This document shows, piece after piece, positions 17,697 through 24,863 of a stretch of DNA of 64,000 bases. Each line of letters starts with the position of its first letter. Position 1 is the first letter of the stretch. Source of the DNA: Coprococcus ammoniilyticus. Lineage in GTDB: Bacteria > Bacillota > Clostridia > Lachnospirales > Lachnospiraceae. The DNA is taken from assembly GCF_025567345.1 (NCBI RefSeq), contig NZ_JAOQJS010000006.1, positions 266,423-330,422 of the forward strand, given 5' to 3'. The notes beneath the pieces were generated by a model. The model had not been told where the DNA came from. It did not search any database and saw nothing but the letters and a program-made list of their open reading frames with translations. The translations under genes were made by a program, and so were the position numbers.

Positions 17697-19502
17697 ATGG
17701 GAGCAATTCAGTTTATCCATATCAGTGATGTGAATATCGGACGAAAATCAGACAAATTACTGTTCGGACAGACCTGTGAAAAGGACGGGATAACGACCTT
17801 GAAACAGGTTGTTTCTGATGCAGGAAAATTACAGGCTGATTTTGTATTTATCACAGGGGATCTCTTTGACCATCCGGCAACAGAAGAAGATCTTGCGTGG
17901 ATTGATGAGATATTTCTGCCGCTTGATAAAACGGCGGTCATTTATTGTCAGGGAGATCATGATTACATGAAATCAGATAGTGCACTTACGGGCTATTCTT
18001 TCCGGTCAAATATTTATGTGGCAGGCTGCAGCGAGTATCGGAATCCGGTTCCGGCAGGCTCTGCAATATATGGAGTAAAACATGAAAATGCAACTGCCAT
18101 GATCGATGTTATCCGGTTTCCGAAAAAAAATGCGGTACTTTATTGTGCCGGCTATTATAGTGCCGGAGCGCAGATGGCAGTTTTAGATGAACTGACACCG
18201 GCGGATGATGAGATGACAAATATTCTGCTGGCTCATGCCGGAAATCATGGCGCGATACCGATCGATTATCCGACAATCCGGAAAGCAGGATTTGATTATA
18301 TCGGATTAGGACATGAAGCTTCCTATAAAAATATGTACAATGGCAGGATTTGTTATCCGGGTGTATTGGAACCGGACAATAACAGGGAGACCGGACCGCA
18401 TGGCTATGTGCAGGGAAAGTTATCAGATGGCGTGGTATCGGTACGGCTTGTGCCTGCATCACAAAAAGAATATAAGACGATCCGCTATCCGGTCAGTAAT
18501 TATATGTCAGATGAAGAACTGGCAGATGAATTGCATCGTATTATTGCAAGAGAGGGAGAAAAAAATATTTATTCGATCTATCTGGTACGACCGGAAAAAT
18601 GTGAGAAGTCCTTTCATTTGCAGGAAGCACTGGCCACTTACCGGATTGCCGCGCTGATCGGAGAAGTGTATCAGCGTGAGGATTATGATGAATACAGAAA
18701 AGCAAACCGAGGAAATGCATTTGGACGATTGCTTGATAAACTGGATGCCGACTCTCCGATCCGGGAGGATGGGGCGAAGCTGGCAGTTGACCTCGTTATA
18801 GAACGATCAAAGATATACACCAGAAGCAGCCGGAAAATGAATGACCGGCTTTATGAGGAAACGATCCGGGTAGTGCTTGAGAATCTGAAACAGGATATGG
18901 ATAAACTCCGTACCTCAAAGGATATTCAGGCATATGAACAGGCAAAGGAACGGCTGGCAGAAAGTCCGGATGTACTGGAACGCTTAAATGAAGCATGGGC
19001 AATGGAACGGAAGAACAAACTGGAGATTCTGACTGTCCGGAACAATCAGGCGCAGATCGTACCAAGACACAGAAGCAAATGGATACGAACCGGTATCCGT
19101 GCCGCCATTGTTCCATTTGTCATATTCTGTATCATGGCATTGTTCCTGATGCCACGGGCGTACATTCAAATGTCAGAGCGTATGAATGGTACAGATGTGG
19201 TTCGTTTTCTGGTTACATCAATACTTGCGATCGTGCTCTGCTTTGTGATCGGTTACGTATTTGCACGACTGATCGATCAGAATAAGGCAGACGGAATACG
19301 AAAAGAACGCGCAGATGCAGAACGGCTTGAACGCGAGCTGGCTGCAAAAGGCGAGCAGCTTCACGAAGTCAGAACCGGATATCAGTTACAGGATACAAAG
19401 CGGCGGGAGATCCAGTCGGATGTGAATGCCAGAGAAGATCTTGTGGCGCAGACGATCTATAAGCTTCAGGTGATGGAAGAAGCGATGCGGATGTTAGAAT
19501 AA
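17697..19502 (+). CDS. Membrane-anchored SbcD/YhaO-like metallophosphoesterase with degenerate active site
   Basis: The 601-aa protein has an N-terminal calcineurin-like fold resembling DNA-repair exonuclease subunit D (about 1-270). It then has a helical, coiled-coil-rich region, two membrane segments (about 461-485 and 500-525) and a C-terminal coiled coil. Motif I is DVN (11-13) instead of DxH, motif III is GDHD (86-89) instead of GNHD, and motif V is GHEA (205-208) instead of GHxH. Motif II GDLFD and His180 are kept. It may therefore be catalytically weak or inactive. I chose the ATG at 17697 after GGGAG. No sbcC-like ATPase lies beside it. Confidence 0.7.
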   Translation: MGAIQFIHISDVNIGRKSDKLLFGQTCEKDGITTLKQVVSDAGKLQADFVFITGDLFDHPATEEDLAWIDEIFLPLDKTAVIYCQGDHDYMKSDSALTGYSFRSNIYVAGCSEYRNPVPAGSAIYGVKHENATAMIDVIRFPKKNAVLYCAGYYSAGAQMAVLDELTPADDEMTNILLAHAGNHGAIPIDYPTIRKAGFDYIGLGHEASYKNMYNGRICYPGVLEPDNNRETGPHGYVQGKLSDGVVSVRLVPASQKEYKTIRYPVSNYMSDEELADELHRIIAREGEKNIYSIYLVRPEKCEKSFHLQEALATYRIAALIGEVYQREDYDEYRKANRGNAFGRLLDKLDADSPIREDGAKLAVDLVIERSKIYTRSSRKMNDRLYEETIRVVLENLKQDMDKLRTSKDIQAYEQAKERLAESPDVLERLNEAWAMERKNKLEILTVRNNQAQIVPRHRSKWIRTGIRAAIVPFVIFCIMALFLMPRAYIQMSERMNGTDVVRFLVTSILAIVLCFVIGYVFARLIDQNKADGIRKERADAERLERELAAKGEQLHEVRTGYQLQDTKRREIQSDVNAREDLVAQTIYKLQVMEEAMRMLE

Positions 19503-19534
19503 AAAAGAAAAAGGGCACTTGAAAAACAGGTACC

Positions 19535-20059
19535 CTAGGATACTAACATATTTGCCAGCAGGATACTTACGACGATCCCTGCACCGAGAGACAACAGGGC
19601 GCAGGGGATGATATATCGGGATTTGCGGACTTTGGCAGCCATCAGATATACAGACATCGTATAGAATAAAGATTCCGTACAGCTAAGGATAATGGCAGCG
19701 GTGAGTCCTTCTCTGGAATCAGGTCCATAGTCGTTAAAGATATTTAGCATCAGACTGGTGGCAGACCCGGAGGAGAACAGCTTCGTTATAATGACGGGGA
19801 TCACACAATCCGGGGTATGTATGAGAGAAGCAATCGGCTTCAGAGCGGTTGTGATCAGGCCAAGGGCACCGGAATCATTCAGGATTCGCACAGCCACAAA
19901 TAGGCCGATCAATGTTGGAACTAATTCGACTACGATCTTCATTCCGTCAAATGCTCCGTCAATAAAATCTTCATAGACATTCGTCTTTTTAATACAGCCG
20001 TATAACACAACAGCAAATATGACCATTGGGATGATACTGTTTGAGATTGTTGTCAGCAT
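19535..20059 (-). CDS. spmB: Spore maturation protein B
   Basis: The 174-aa polytopic membrane protein carries the nucleoside-recognition (Gate) fold of SpmB, with ELVPTLIGLFVAVRIL, GSATSLMLNIFNDYG and SCTESLFYTMSVY. In Bacillus SpmA and SpmB act together in spore-core dehydration and heat resistance. The partner spmA lies just upstream on the same strand, but a long-hairpin element of about 190 bp is inserted between them, where other genomes usually have a short gap. Its 3' end is 32 bp from the convergent phosphoesterase gene. Confidence 0.92.
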   Translation of the reverse strand: MLTTISNSIIPMVIFAVVLYGCIKKTNVYEDFIDGAFDGMKIVVELVPTLIGLFVAVRILNDSGALGLITTALKPIASLIHTPDCVIPVIITKLFSSGSATSLMLNIFNDYGPDSREGLTAAIILSCTESLFYTMSVYLMAAKVRKSRYIIPCALLSLGAGIVVSILLANMLVS

Positions 20060-20090
20060 GACAAGCCTCCATTAAGATTCTGTGTATGTT

Positions 20091-20279
20091 TATTTCGTTT
20101 TGGCAGGTTATTTAGCAGACATGTCGATTTTGAAAGTCAACTGCGCTGTCTATTATGAGTTTTCTACGCGAACTCGCCTGTAAACAGGCTCAAACATGCT
20201 TCGAAAACTCAAACGATGCTCGTTGACTTTTCCAAAATCAGACATACGTCTGCGATAAATAACTTGCCAAACCGAAATA
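20091..20279. repeat. Long-hairpin intergenic element, copy 4 (between spmA and spmB)
   Basis: The outer arms TATTTCGTTTTGGCAGGTTA and its inverted counterpart ending GCCAAACCGAAATA pair over about 60 bp. The tip contains GCCTGTAAACAGGC and CTCAAACATGC, shared with copy 3. It separates two genes that normally form an operon. Confidence 0.8.
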
Positions 20280-20304
20280 TATACACAGATATATTCTGTA
20301 TTAT

Positions 20305-20345
20305 GAAAGTCAACTGCGCTGCTTATTAAAGATTTCTAAGTGAAC
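20305..20345. repeat. Truncated direct copy of the hairpin element
   Basis: GAAAGTCAACTGCGCTG and the following TTTCTA...GAACTCGCC repeat the left arm of the element at 20091-20279. It stops at the 3' end of spmA, so it looks like a partial duplication. Confidence 0.6.
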
Positions 20346-20353
20346 TCGCCGCT

Positions 20354-20932
20354 TCATTTTCCTCGTTTGTTAATAATGACAGCCAGCAGGACGGCGACGG
20401 CGGTGGAGCAGACGGTTGCGATGATGCCGGGCAGGATAATGGCGGTAGGATGTTCAGAACCATAGGTTGCACGATAGGCAATGATATTTACCGGAATCAG
20501 TTGCAGCGAAGAAATATTCAGGATCAGGAAGACGCACATTTCTCGACTGGCAGATTTGCTTCCCTTGTTGTCCTTAGCCAGTTCCTGCATCGCCTTTAGT
20601 GCCGGCGGTGTTGCAGCCCACCCAAGCCCTACAATATTTGCAATGATGTTCGTACACATATATTCATATGCCGGATGCTCCGGGGAAAGTCTCGGAAATA
20701 AGAATCTCATGACAGGGGACATTTTCGATGACCATTTCTTCATCAGACCGGTGCGTTCTGCAATCTTCATAATTCCACACCACATCGTAACAATTCCAAG
20801 CATGGTGATACAGAGCGAAACGGCGTCACTCCCGGCATCAATGATACCTGCATTCACATCTTCCATATGCCCGGTCAGAAGTGCGGTGATAATACCGACT
20901 AAGATCATGGCAGCCCAGATCAGATTAATCAT
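20354..20932 (-). CDS. spmA: Spore maturation protein A
   Basis: The 192-aa membrane protein carries the SpmA signature: MWCGIMKIAERTGL, IIANIVGLGWAATPPALKAM and NISSLQLIPVNIIAYRA. It works with SpmB in spore maturation, in the mother cell or forespore membranes by analogy with Bacillus. AAAGGGGAT precedes the ATG. It is first in the spmA-spmB pair, with the inserted hairpin element downstream. Confidence 0.93.
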   Translation of the reverse strand: MINLIWAAMILVGIITALLTGHMEDVNAGIIDAGSDAVSLCITMLGIVTMWCGIMKIAERTGLMKKWSSKMSPVMRFLFPRLSPEHPAYEYMCTNIIANIVGLGWAATPPALKAMQELAKDNKGSKSASREMCVFLILNISSLQLIPVNIIAYRATYGSEHPTAIILPGIIATVCSTAVAVLLAVIINKRGK

Positions 20933-21042
20933 AGAATCCCCTTTGATTTTGCTGTTACATAATGAATATATGCGGGGGGATGGGGAAGATATGCTATAGT
21001 ATTATTAGTTTAAAATCTATATAAAACAAATTTTGCCTATTT

Positions 21043-21103
21043 TATTATTGCAATAATATTAAAATTAAGATAAAATAACGATAAGTTATTAGCTCCAAGG
21101 AGC
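21043..21103. promoter_or_regulatory. Palindrome cluster before the toxin-antitoxin pair
   Basis: Three inverted repeats lie in 61 bp: TATTATTGCAATAATA (21043-21058), AATAAC-N5-GTTATT (21074-21090) and GCTCCAAGGAGC (21092-21103). Phd/YefM antitoxins usually bind such sites to repress their own operon, which is the likely role of the first two. Confidence 0.5.
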
Positions 21104-21127
21104 ATCGAACAAAAAGGAGTGATAAAA

Positions 21128-21388
21128 ATGATACAGATTAGACCGGTTTCAGATCTTAGAAATAAGTTCCCTGAAATTGAAACAATTGTGAATAGTGGAA
21201 AGCCTGTATATTTAACGAAAAATGGATATGGGGCGATGGTTGTTTTAAGTATGGAAGAGTATGCTAATCTTACAGAGAATGTTGAAATGAAACTTGATGA
21301 AGCTGACAGACAGGCAAAAGCGACAGATAAAAGACTTTCACATGAAGAAGTATTTAGCAAAGCAAGGAGTGTGATAGATGCAAGATAA
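21128..21388 (+). CDS. Type II antitoxin, Phd/YefM family
   Basis: The 86-aa protein starts with the DNA-binding Phd/YefM fold (IRPVSDLRNKFPEIE, NGYGAMVVLSMEEYANL). It ends in a charged helical toxin-binding tail. The ATG at 21128 has AAGGAG 8 nt upstream. It overlaps the toxin gene by 11 bp in the typical antitoxin-first order, and palindromes upstream suggest conditional autorepression. Confidence 0.9.
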   Translation: MIQIRPVSDLRNKFPEIETIVNSGKPVYLTKNGYGAMVVLSMEEYANLTENVEMKLDEADRQAKATDKRLSHEEVFSKARSVIDAR

Positions 21389-21695
21389 AATCTACAAGTT
21401 AAGATATTTGCCACTTTTTGAACAGGATTTGCTTGATACAGTGAATTATATTTCGAAGGTTTTAAAAAATGAAGAAGCGGCAATGCGACTGATAAATGAT
21501 GTTGAAACAGCAATATTAGCCAGATTAAACAATCCGGTAGCGTTTGAACCATATCATTCCAGAAAAAAACGTGAATATCCATATTACCGGATTTATGTGA
21601 GAAATTATGTAATTTATTATGTGGTAATTGATGATGTTATGGAAGTACGACGGTTATTGTATGGTGCAAGAAATATAGAAAATTTGTTAAATTAA
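21378..21695 (+). CDS. Type II toxin, RelE/ParE family
   Basis: The 105-aa protein has the ParE/RelE fold: a helical hairpin start (FEQDLLDTVNYISKVL), then the strand pattern YYRIYVRNYVIYYVVID and VRRLLYGARNIENLL. ParE-type toxins poison gyrase and RelE-type toxins cleave mRNA on the ribosome; the sequence does not decide between them. It overlaps its antitoxin and is followed directly by an intrinsic terminator, so the pair is a closed two-gene unit. Confidence 0.9.
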   Translation: MQDKIYKLRYLPLFEQDLLDTVNYISKVLKNEEAAMRLINDVETAILARLNNPVAFEPYHSRKKREYPYYRIYVRNYVIYYVVIDDVMEVRRLLYGARNIENLLN

Positions 21696-21702
21696 TACAT
21701 AT

Positions 21703-21741
21703 AAAAAGAGCAGTAAAATTATCAGGTTTACTGCTCTTTTT
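21703..21741 (+). terminator. Terminator of the toxin-antitoxin operon
   Basis: AAAAAGAGCAGTAAA pairs with TTTACTGCTCTTTTT. Confidence 0.85.
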
Positions 21742-21773
21742 ATATGTATTCGTCTCAATCATTCTGTAATATG

Positions 21774-21801
21774 TCACATTTTTACATTTCCCCCATAAAG
21801 T
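21774..21801 (+). promoter_or_regulatory. Possible sigma-E promoter of cotJ operon
   Basis: TCACATT, 13-bp spacer, CATAAAGT resembles the mother-cell sigma-E consensus (ATA-type -35, CATAnnnT -10). It fits the mother-cell expression known for cotJ. Match by eye only. Confidence 0.45.
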
Positions 21802-21843
21802 ATAGAGAGATGAATAATATGCAAATTCAGGAGGTATATTCAT

Positions 21844-22167
21844 TTGGAACAGTATAGAAACTGCAACAGAAATGGCGGCAGATATCCTGCTCAGCCAAAT
21901 CTCATGATGCAATATGCAAATAACCGCAATGCCTCTTCCTGCAATGGAAACCGTCAGGGCACAGGCGGATGTTCTTCCAGACAGGATCATTGCGAAACAA
22001 CAAGAAAGGATGTCGAGACCTGTGGCAGATTCAGTCCGCATCCGGTTGGTATGGCGTATGTGCCAAGTCAGGAATTTGGGGAACTCTATGATGCGAAAAA
22101 GGGTCTGTGCGAAGGAACCATGTTCCCGGATCTGAATCTGATCTTTTGTGGTGTAAGGGGGAAATAG
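21844..22167 (+). CDS. cotJA: Spore coat associated protein CotJA
   Basis: The 107-aa protein has a low-complexity Asn/Gly/Cys-rich start. It then has the CotJA-type segment MAYVPSQEFGELYDAKKGL followed by EGTMFPDLNLIF. The start is TTG at 21844 with AGGAGG 9 nt upstream; the next ATG (21903) has no such site. It is the first gene of a tight cotJA-cotJB-cotJC operon and is expected in the inner spore coat. Confidence 0.85.
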   Translation: MEQYRNCNRNGGRYPAQPNLMMQYANNRNASSCNGNRQGTGGCSSRQDHCETTRKDVETCGRFSPHPVGMAYVPSQEFGELYDAKKGLCEGTMFPDLNLIFCGVRGK

Positions 22168-22170
22168 GCA

Positions 22171-22434
22171 ATGAATAATATGAACAAACAGCAGCTCTTT
22201 GCCTTTATAACAGAAGTGTCCTTCGCGTTGGATGACATTTCCCTGTATCTGGACACTCACCCGGAATGTCCGAAGGCACTGGCAGCATACAGCAATTATA
22301 AAGCAATGCGGCAGCAGGCAGTCCGCGAATACACGACCGCCTATGGTCCATTGAACCGATATCAGGTAAATGATGACAATTATTTTGACTGGGTTGACAA
22401 ACCTTGGCCATGGGAAAGGGAGTGTGGTTGTTAA
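22171..22434 (+). CDS. cotJB: Spore coat protein CotJB
   Basis: The 87-aa protein has the conserved CotJB features: TEVSFALDDISLYLDTHP, QAVREYTTAYGPL and the C-terminal DWVDKPWPWE. It lies 3 bp after cotJA and abuts cotJC. CotJ proteins assemble in the spore coat; CotJB is needed with CotJC in Bacillus. Confidence 0.92.
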   Translation: MNNMNKQQLFAFITEVSFALDDISLYLDTHPECPKALAAYSNYKAMRQQAVREYTTAYGPLNRYQVNDDNYFDWVDKPWPWERECGC

Positions 22435-23064
22435 ATGTGGATCTATGAAAAAAGATTACAGTTTCCGGTAAATATCAAAGAGACAAATGCACAGCTTGCA
22501 CAGGCGATAATCTCACAATACGGCGGACCGGATGGTGAAATGGGTGCATCTATGCGGTACCTGTCCCAGCGTTATGCGATGCCGGACAATAAGGTGAAAG
22601 CAATTCTTACCGATATCGGTACAGAGGAGCTGGGACATCTGGAGATCGTTGCCACGATCATCTACCAGCTTACCTGCCGGTTATCGATCGAGGAGATTAA
22701 GGCATCGGGATTTGACAAATATTACATCGATCACACCTTAGGAATCTGGCCGCAGGCAGCAGGCGGCATTCCATTTAACGCCTGCGAATTCCAGAGCAAG
22801 GGTGATCCGATCACGGATCTTTTCGAAGATATGGCAGCAGAGCAGAAAGCCCGGTCGACTTATGACAATATCCTGCGTCTCTGCAAGGACTATCCGGATG
22901 TATATGAGCCGATCAAATTCCTTCGTGAACGTGAGATCGCACATTTCCAGCGTTTCGGTGAAAGCCTTGGCATTGTCCGTGACAAGATGGATACAAAGAA
23001 CTTCTATGCATTTAACTCAGCATTTGATACAAGTGCTCCATGCGTGGAGAAATGCGGGAAGTAG
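22435..23064 (+). CDS. cotJC: CotJC, manganese-catalase-like coat protein
   Basis: The 209-aa protein belongs to the ferritin-like manganese catalase family. The metal-binding four-helix bundle is represented by TDIGTEELGHLEIV and by EREIAHFQRFGE near the end, with Glu/His ligands in both. It is part of the spore coat and may detoxify peroxide. The start follows directly on the cotJB stop. It has a slightly extended Cys-containing tail (SAPCVEKCGK). Confidence 0.93.
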   Translation: MWIYEKRLQFPVNIKETNAQLAQAIISQYGGPDGEMGASMRYLSQRYAMPDNKVKAILTDIGTEELGHLEIVATIIYQLTCRLSIEEIKASGFDKYYIDHTLGIWPQAAGGIPFNACEFQSKGDPITDLFEDMAAEQKARSTYDNILRLCKDYPDVYEPIKFLREREIAHFQRFGESLGIVRDKMDTKNFYAFNSAFDTSAPCVEKCGK

Positions 23065-23111
23065 AAGATAGCAGCTACCGGTTATTTATTATATAGTAGA
23101 GACAGAAGCAG

Positions 23112-23162
23112 AAAAATCAGGCAGCAATCCTGAATCGGGGATATCAAGCTGCCTGATTTTTT
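23112..23162 (+). terminator. Terminator of cotJ operon
   Basis: AAAAATCAGGCAGC pairs with GCTGCCTGATTTTTT. Confidence 0.85.
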
Positions 23163-23182
23163 CACAATGTATATTATTGAGA

Positions 23183-23203
23183 ATAATTCTTGAAAAGAAT
23201 TAT
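23183..23203. promoter_or_regulatory. Perfect inverted repeat before the rubredoxin fusion gene
   Basis: ATAATTCTT-GAA-AAGAATTAT is a perfect 9-3-9 palindrome. It lies about 30 bp before a TATAAT at 23231-23236 and is a plausible operator for an iron- or peroxide-responsive regulator, but I cannot name the regulator. Confidence 0.45.
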
Positions 23204-23297
23204 AAATTTATTCGGTTTGTGGTATAATGAATATAAAATTATTTGTTTGCAAGGATGAAAAAACAAATCGTATTTTGTAAAAGGGAGGTACAAGCAT

Positions 23298-23918
23298 ATG
23301 GACAAAAAAGCAATCTATAATTTATCCTATGGTGTATTCATGTTGTCCACCAGATCAGGGGAGAAGGTAAATGGCTGCATCACAAATACATGTATGCAGG
23401 TGGCAGGTAATCCGGTTCGGGTTGCAATATCTGTATTAAACACGAATTATACATGTGATCTGTTGAAAGAGAGCGGGATATTCGCCTTAAGTATTCTGGA
23501 TCAGACCTGCTCATTTGCGACGATAAAACATTTCGGGTTCCAGTCCGGCAGAGATGTGGATAAATTCGCAGATCTGCAAATGCCAAAGGACTGCAATGAC
23601 ATTCCGTATATGGGATGGAATGCCTGTGCCGTGATCAGCGGAAAAGTAGTAGAACAGCACGACCTTGGCACACATACGTTATTTATCGCAGAAGTCGTAG
23701 ATGCCAAGCTGATCAATGAAAATGCACCGCTGACTTATGCGGATTATCAGACAAAGGTAAAACCAAAAGCAGAACCGAAAGCCCAGGACAAGAAGATTGT
23801 AGGCTGGCGCTGTCGTATCTGTAATTATGTATATGAAGGAAGCGAGCTGCCGGCAGATTTCACTTGCCCGATATGTGGACATGGGGTAGAGGATTTTGAG
23901 CCAGTGTATGAGGCGTAA
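23298..23918 (+). CDS. Flavin reductase-rubredoxin fusion (high-molecular-weight rubredoxin)
   Basis: The 206-aa protein combines an FMN-binding flavin reductase-like domain (about 1-155) with a C-terminal rubredoxin (about 168-206). The rubredoxin has its two CxxC iron ligands (CRIC and CPIC) and the GWRCRICNYVYEG pattern. Such fusions pass electrons from NAD(P)H to flavodiiron proteins or rubrerythrin in oxygen and peroxide defence of clostridia. AGGGAGGT precedes the ATG. The adjoining PNPOx-like gene may be co-transcribed. Confidence 0.92.
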   Translation: MDKKAIYNLSYGVFMLSTRSGEKVNGCITNTCMQVAGNPVRVAISVLNTNYTCDLLKESGIFALSILDQTCSFATIKHFGFQSGRDVDKFADLQMPKDCNDIPYMGWNACAVISGKVVEQHDLGTHTLFIAEVVDAKLINENAPLTYADYQTKVKPKAEPKAQDKKIVGWRCRICNYVYEGSELPADFTCPICGHGVEDFEPVYEA

Positions 23919-23953
23919 GCTATTAAAAAGCTTATAAACAGGAGGACAATGCT

Positions 23954-24346
23954 ATGGAACGAGTAGCAAAATTTCTAAAGGACGCAGAAACTTATTATTT
24001 AGCAACTGTAGAGGGTGACCAGCCAAGAGTCAGACCATTTGGAACTGCCCATATTTTTGAAGGCAAGTTATACATACAGACAGGCAAAGTAAAAAATGTA
24101 TCAAAGCAGATCCATGCAAATCCGAAGGTTGAGATCTGTGCTTTTATGAATGGAGAATGGCTTCGTGTGGCAGGAGAACTGGTGGAAGATGACCGCAGAG
24201 AAGCAAGACAGTCTATGCTGGATGCATACCCTTCATTACAGAAGATGTATTCCGCAGATGATGGTAACACCGAGGTATTTTATTTTAAGAATGCCACAGC
24301 AACATTCTCATCATTTACACATGAGCCGGAAGTTGTGAGGTTCTAA
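23954..24346 (+). CDS. Pyridoxamine 5'-phosphate oxidase-like flavin protein
   Basis: The 130-aa protein has the split-barrel FMN-binding fold of PNPOx-like proteins (TYYLATVEGDQPRVRPFGTA, GKLYIQTGKVKNV, ICAFMNGEWLRVAGEL). It is too short and lacks the substrate residues of a real PdxH, so a flavin- or F420-type reductase of unknown substrate is more likely. ACAGGAGGAC precedes the ATG. It lies 35 bp after the rubredoxin fusion and ends at a strong terminator. Confidence 0.85.
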   Translation: MERVAKFLKDAETYYLATVEGDQPRVRPFGTAHIFEGKLYIQTGKVKNVSKQIHANPKVEICAFMNGEWLRVAGELVEDDRREARQSMLDAYPSLQKMYSADDGNTEVFYFKNATATFSSFTHEPEVVRF

Positions 24347-24361
24347 ATGTATTACATGGTT

Positions 24362-24400
24362 TGCAAAACGCCCTCGCTTGTATAAGCGGGGGTGTTTGCA
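24362..24400 (+). terminator. Terminator before the CRISPR-Cas island
   Basis: TGCAAAACGCCCTCGCTT pairs with AAGCGGGGGTGTTTGCA around GTAT. It isolates the CRISPR locus from upstream transcription. Confidence 0.8.
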
Positions 24401-24461
24401 TTTGAATTATTGGTATTTGAAAGTGTATTTTCTAAAATTTGACAAAATATGCGTATATTAT

Positions 24462-24489
24462 TGCACATTATGACAAATAAAGGTATAAT
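24462..24489 (+). promoter_or_regulatory. Sigma-A promoter of an unassigned transcript upstream of cas6
   Basis: TTGCAC, 16-bp spacer, TATAAT. It fires toward the cas genes from about 400 bp away and runs antisense to the CreR-like unit. Downstream to 24640 I see only mini-frames and a small hairpin (TAGAAAC/GTTTTCTA near 24520-24540). Confidence 0.6.
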
Positions 24490-24639
24490 ATTTCCATAAT
24501 AAAAGGTGGCGGGTCTAGCATAGAAACTTTTTAGTTTTCTATATTTCCTAATATGAAATCCCTATAATTATGAAGTGAAATTGATACGATGGACGATTTT
24601 TTGTACATGGTATAGATTATTATATTTTAAGAAGCGCAA

Positions 24640-24767
24640 TAAAAAATACATTGTGGAATATAAGGTGCATTCCAATATGTGACCATTATTAAATGTCTTG
24701 ATAATAAATTAATACTTACATTCCACAATGTATTTAAAATTATATATGGAAAAGTAGAAAAATACAA
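24640..24767 (-). ncRNA. CreR/CreA-like degenerate mini-CRISPR RNA
   Basis: On the minus strand, pseudo-repeat 1 (24743 to 24714) matches 17 of the last 20 bases of the array repeat. A pseudo-spacer starting ATTAATTTATTATC (24713 to 24693) follows, then pseudo-repeat 2 (24692 to 24663, about 18/30 matches, keeping ACAT and TGGAATG). A possible promoter, TTGGTA-N17-TAAAAT, lies at 24803 to 24775. The 3' end (24664 to 24644) is complementary to pseudo-repeat 1 over 21 bp and is followed by six T, like a terminator. The pseudo-spacer matches a PAM-flanked site at the cas promoter. The sequence match is observed; transcription and function are inferred. Confidence 0.65.
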
Positions 24768-24799
24768 TAAAATGATTTTACTTGAAATCAAAACCAATA

Positions 24800-24837
24800 C
24801 CAATTAATTTATTTTAAAGTCATTGTTATTGACATTG
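24800..24837 (+). promoter_or_regulatory. Predicted Cascade target (PAM plus protospacer) at the cas promoter
   Basis: CCA (24800-24802) is followed by ATTAATTTATT, identical to pseudo-spacer positions 1-11. In all 19 of 22 positions agree (24803-24824), with mismatches at 12, 14 and 18. A full-length footprint would reach the -35 of the cas promoter and would also cover the -35 of the divergent pseudo-crRNA promoter. Confidence 0.65.
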
Positions 24838-24863
24838 CGTTAAAGATGTGCTAATTTGATAAT
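24829..24863 (+). promoter_or_regulatory. cas operon promoter region
   Basis: Two overlapping readings are possible: TTGACA (24829) with TAATTT 17 bp on, or TTGCGT (24835) with GATAAT (24858) 17 bp on. Either gives a short 5' UTR before the GAGGAGGTGA site of cas6. Confidence 0.55.

Noticed and set aside
23954..24346. True pyridoxamine 5'-phosphate oxidase (pdxH)
   Set aside because: Protein is only 130 aa and lacks the C-terminal substrate-binding region.
24639..24664. Plus-strand repeat-like sequence as a second, forward-facing mini-array
   Set aside because: The bases following it show no match to nearby promoters; it is better explained as the pairing arm of pseudo-repeat 1.
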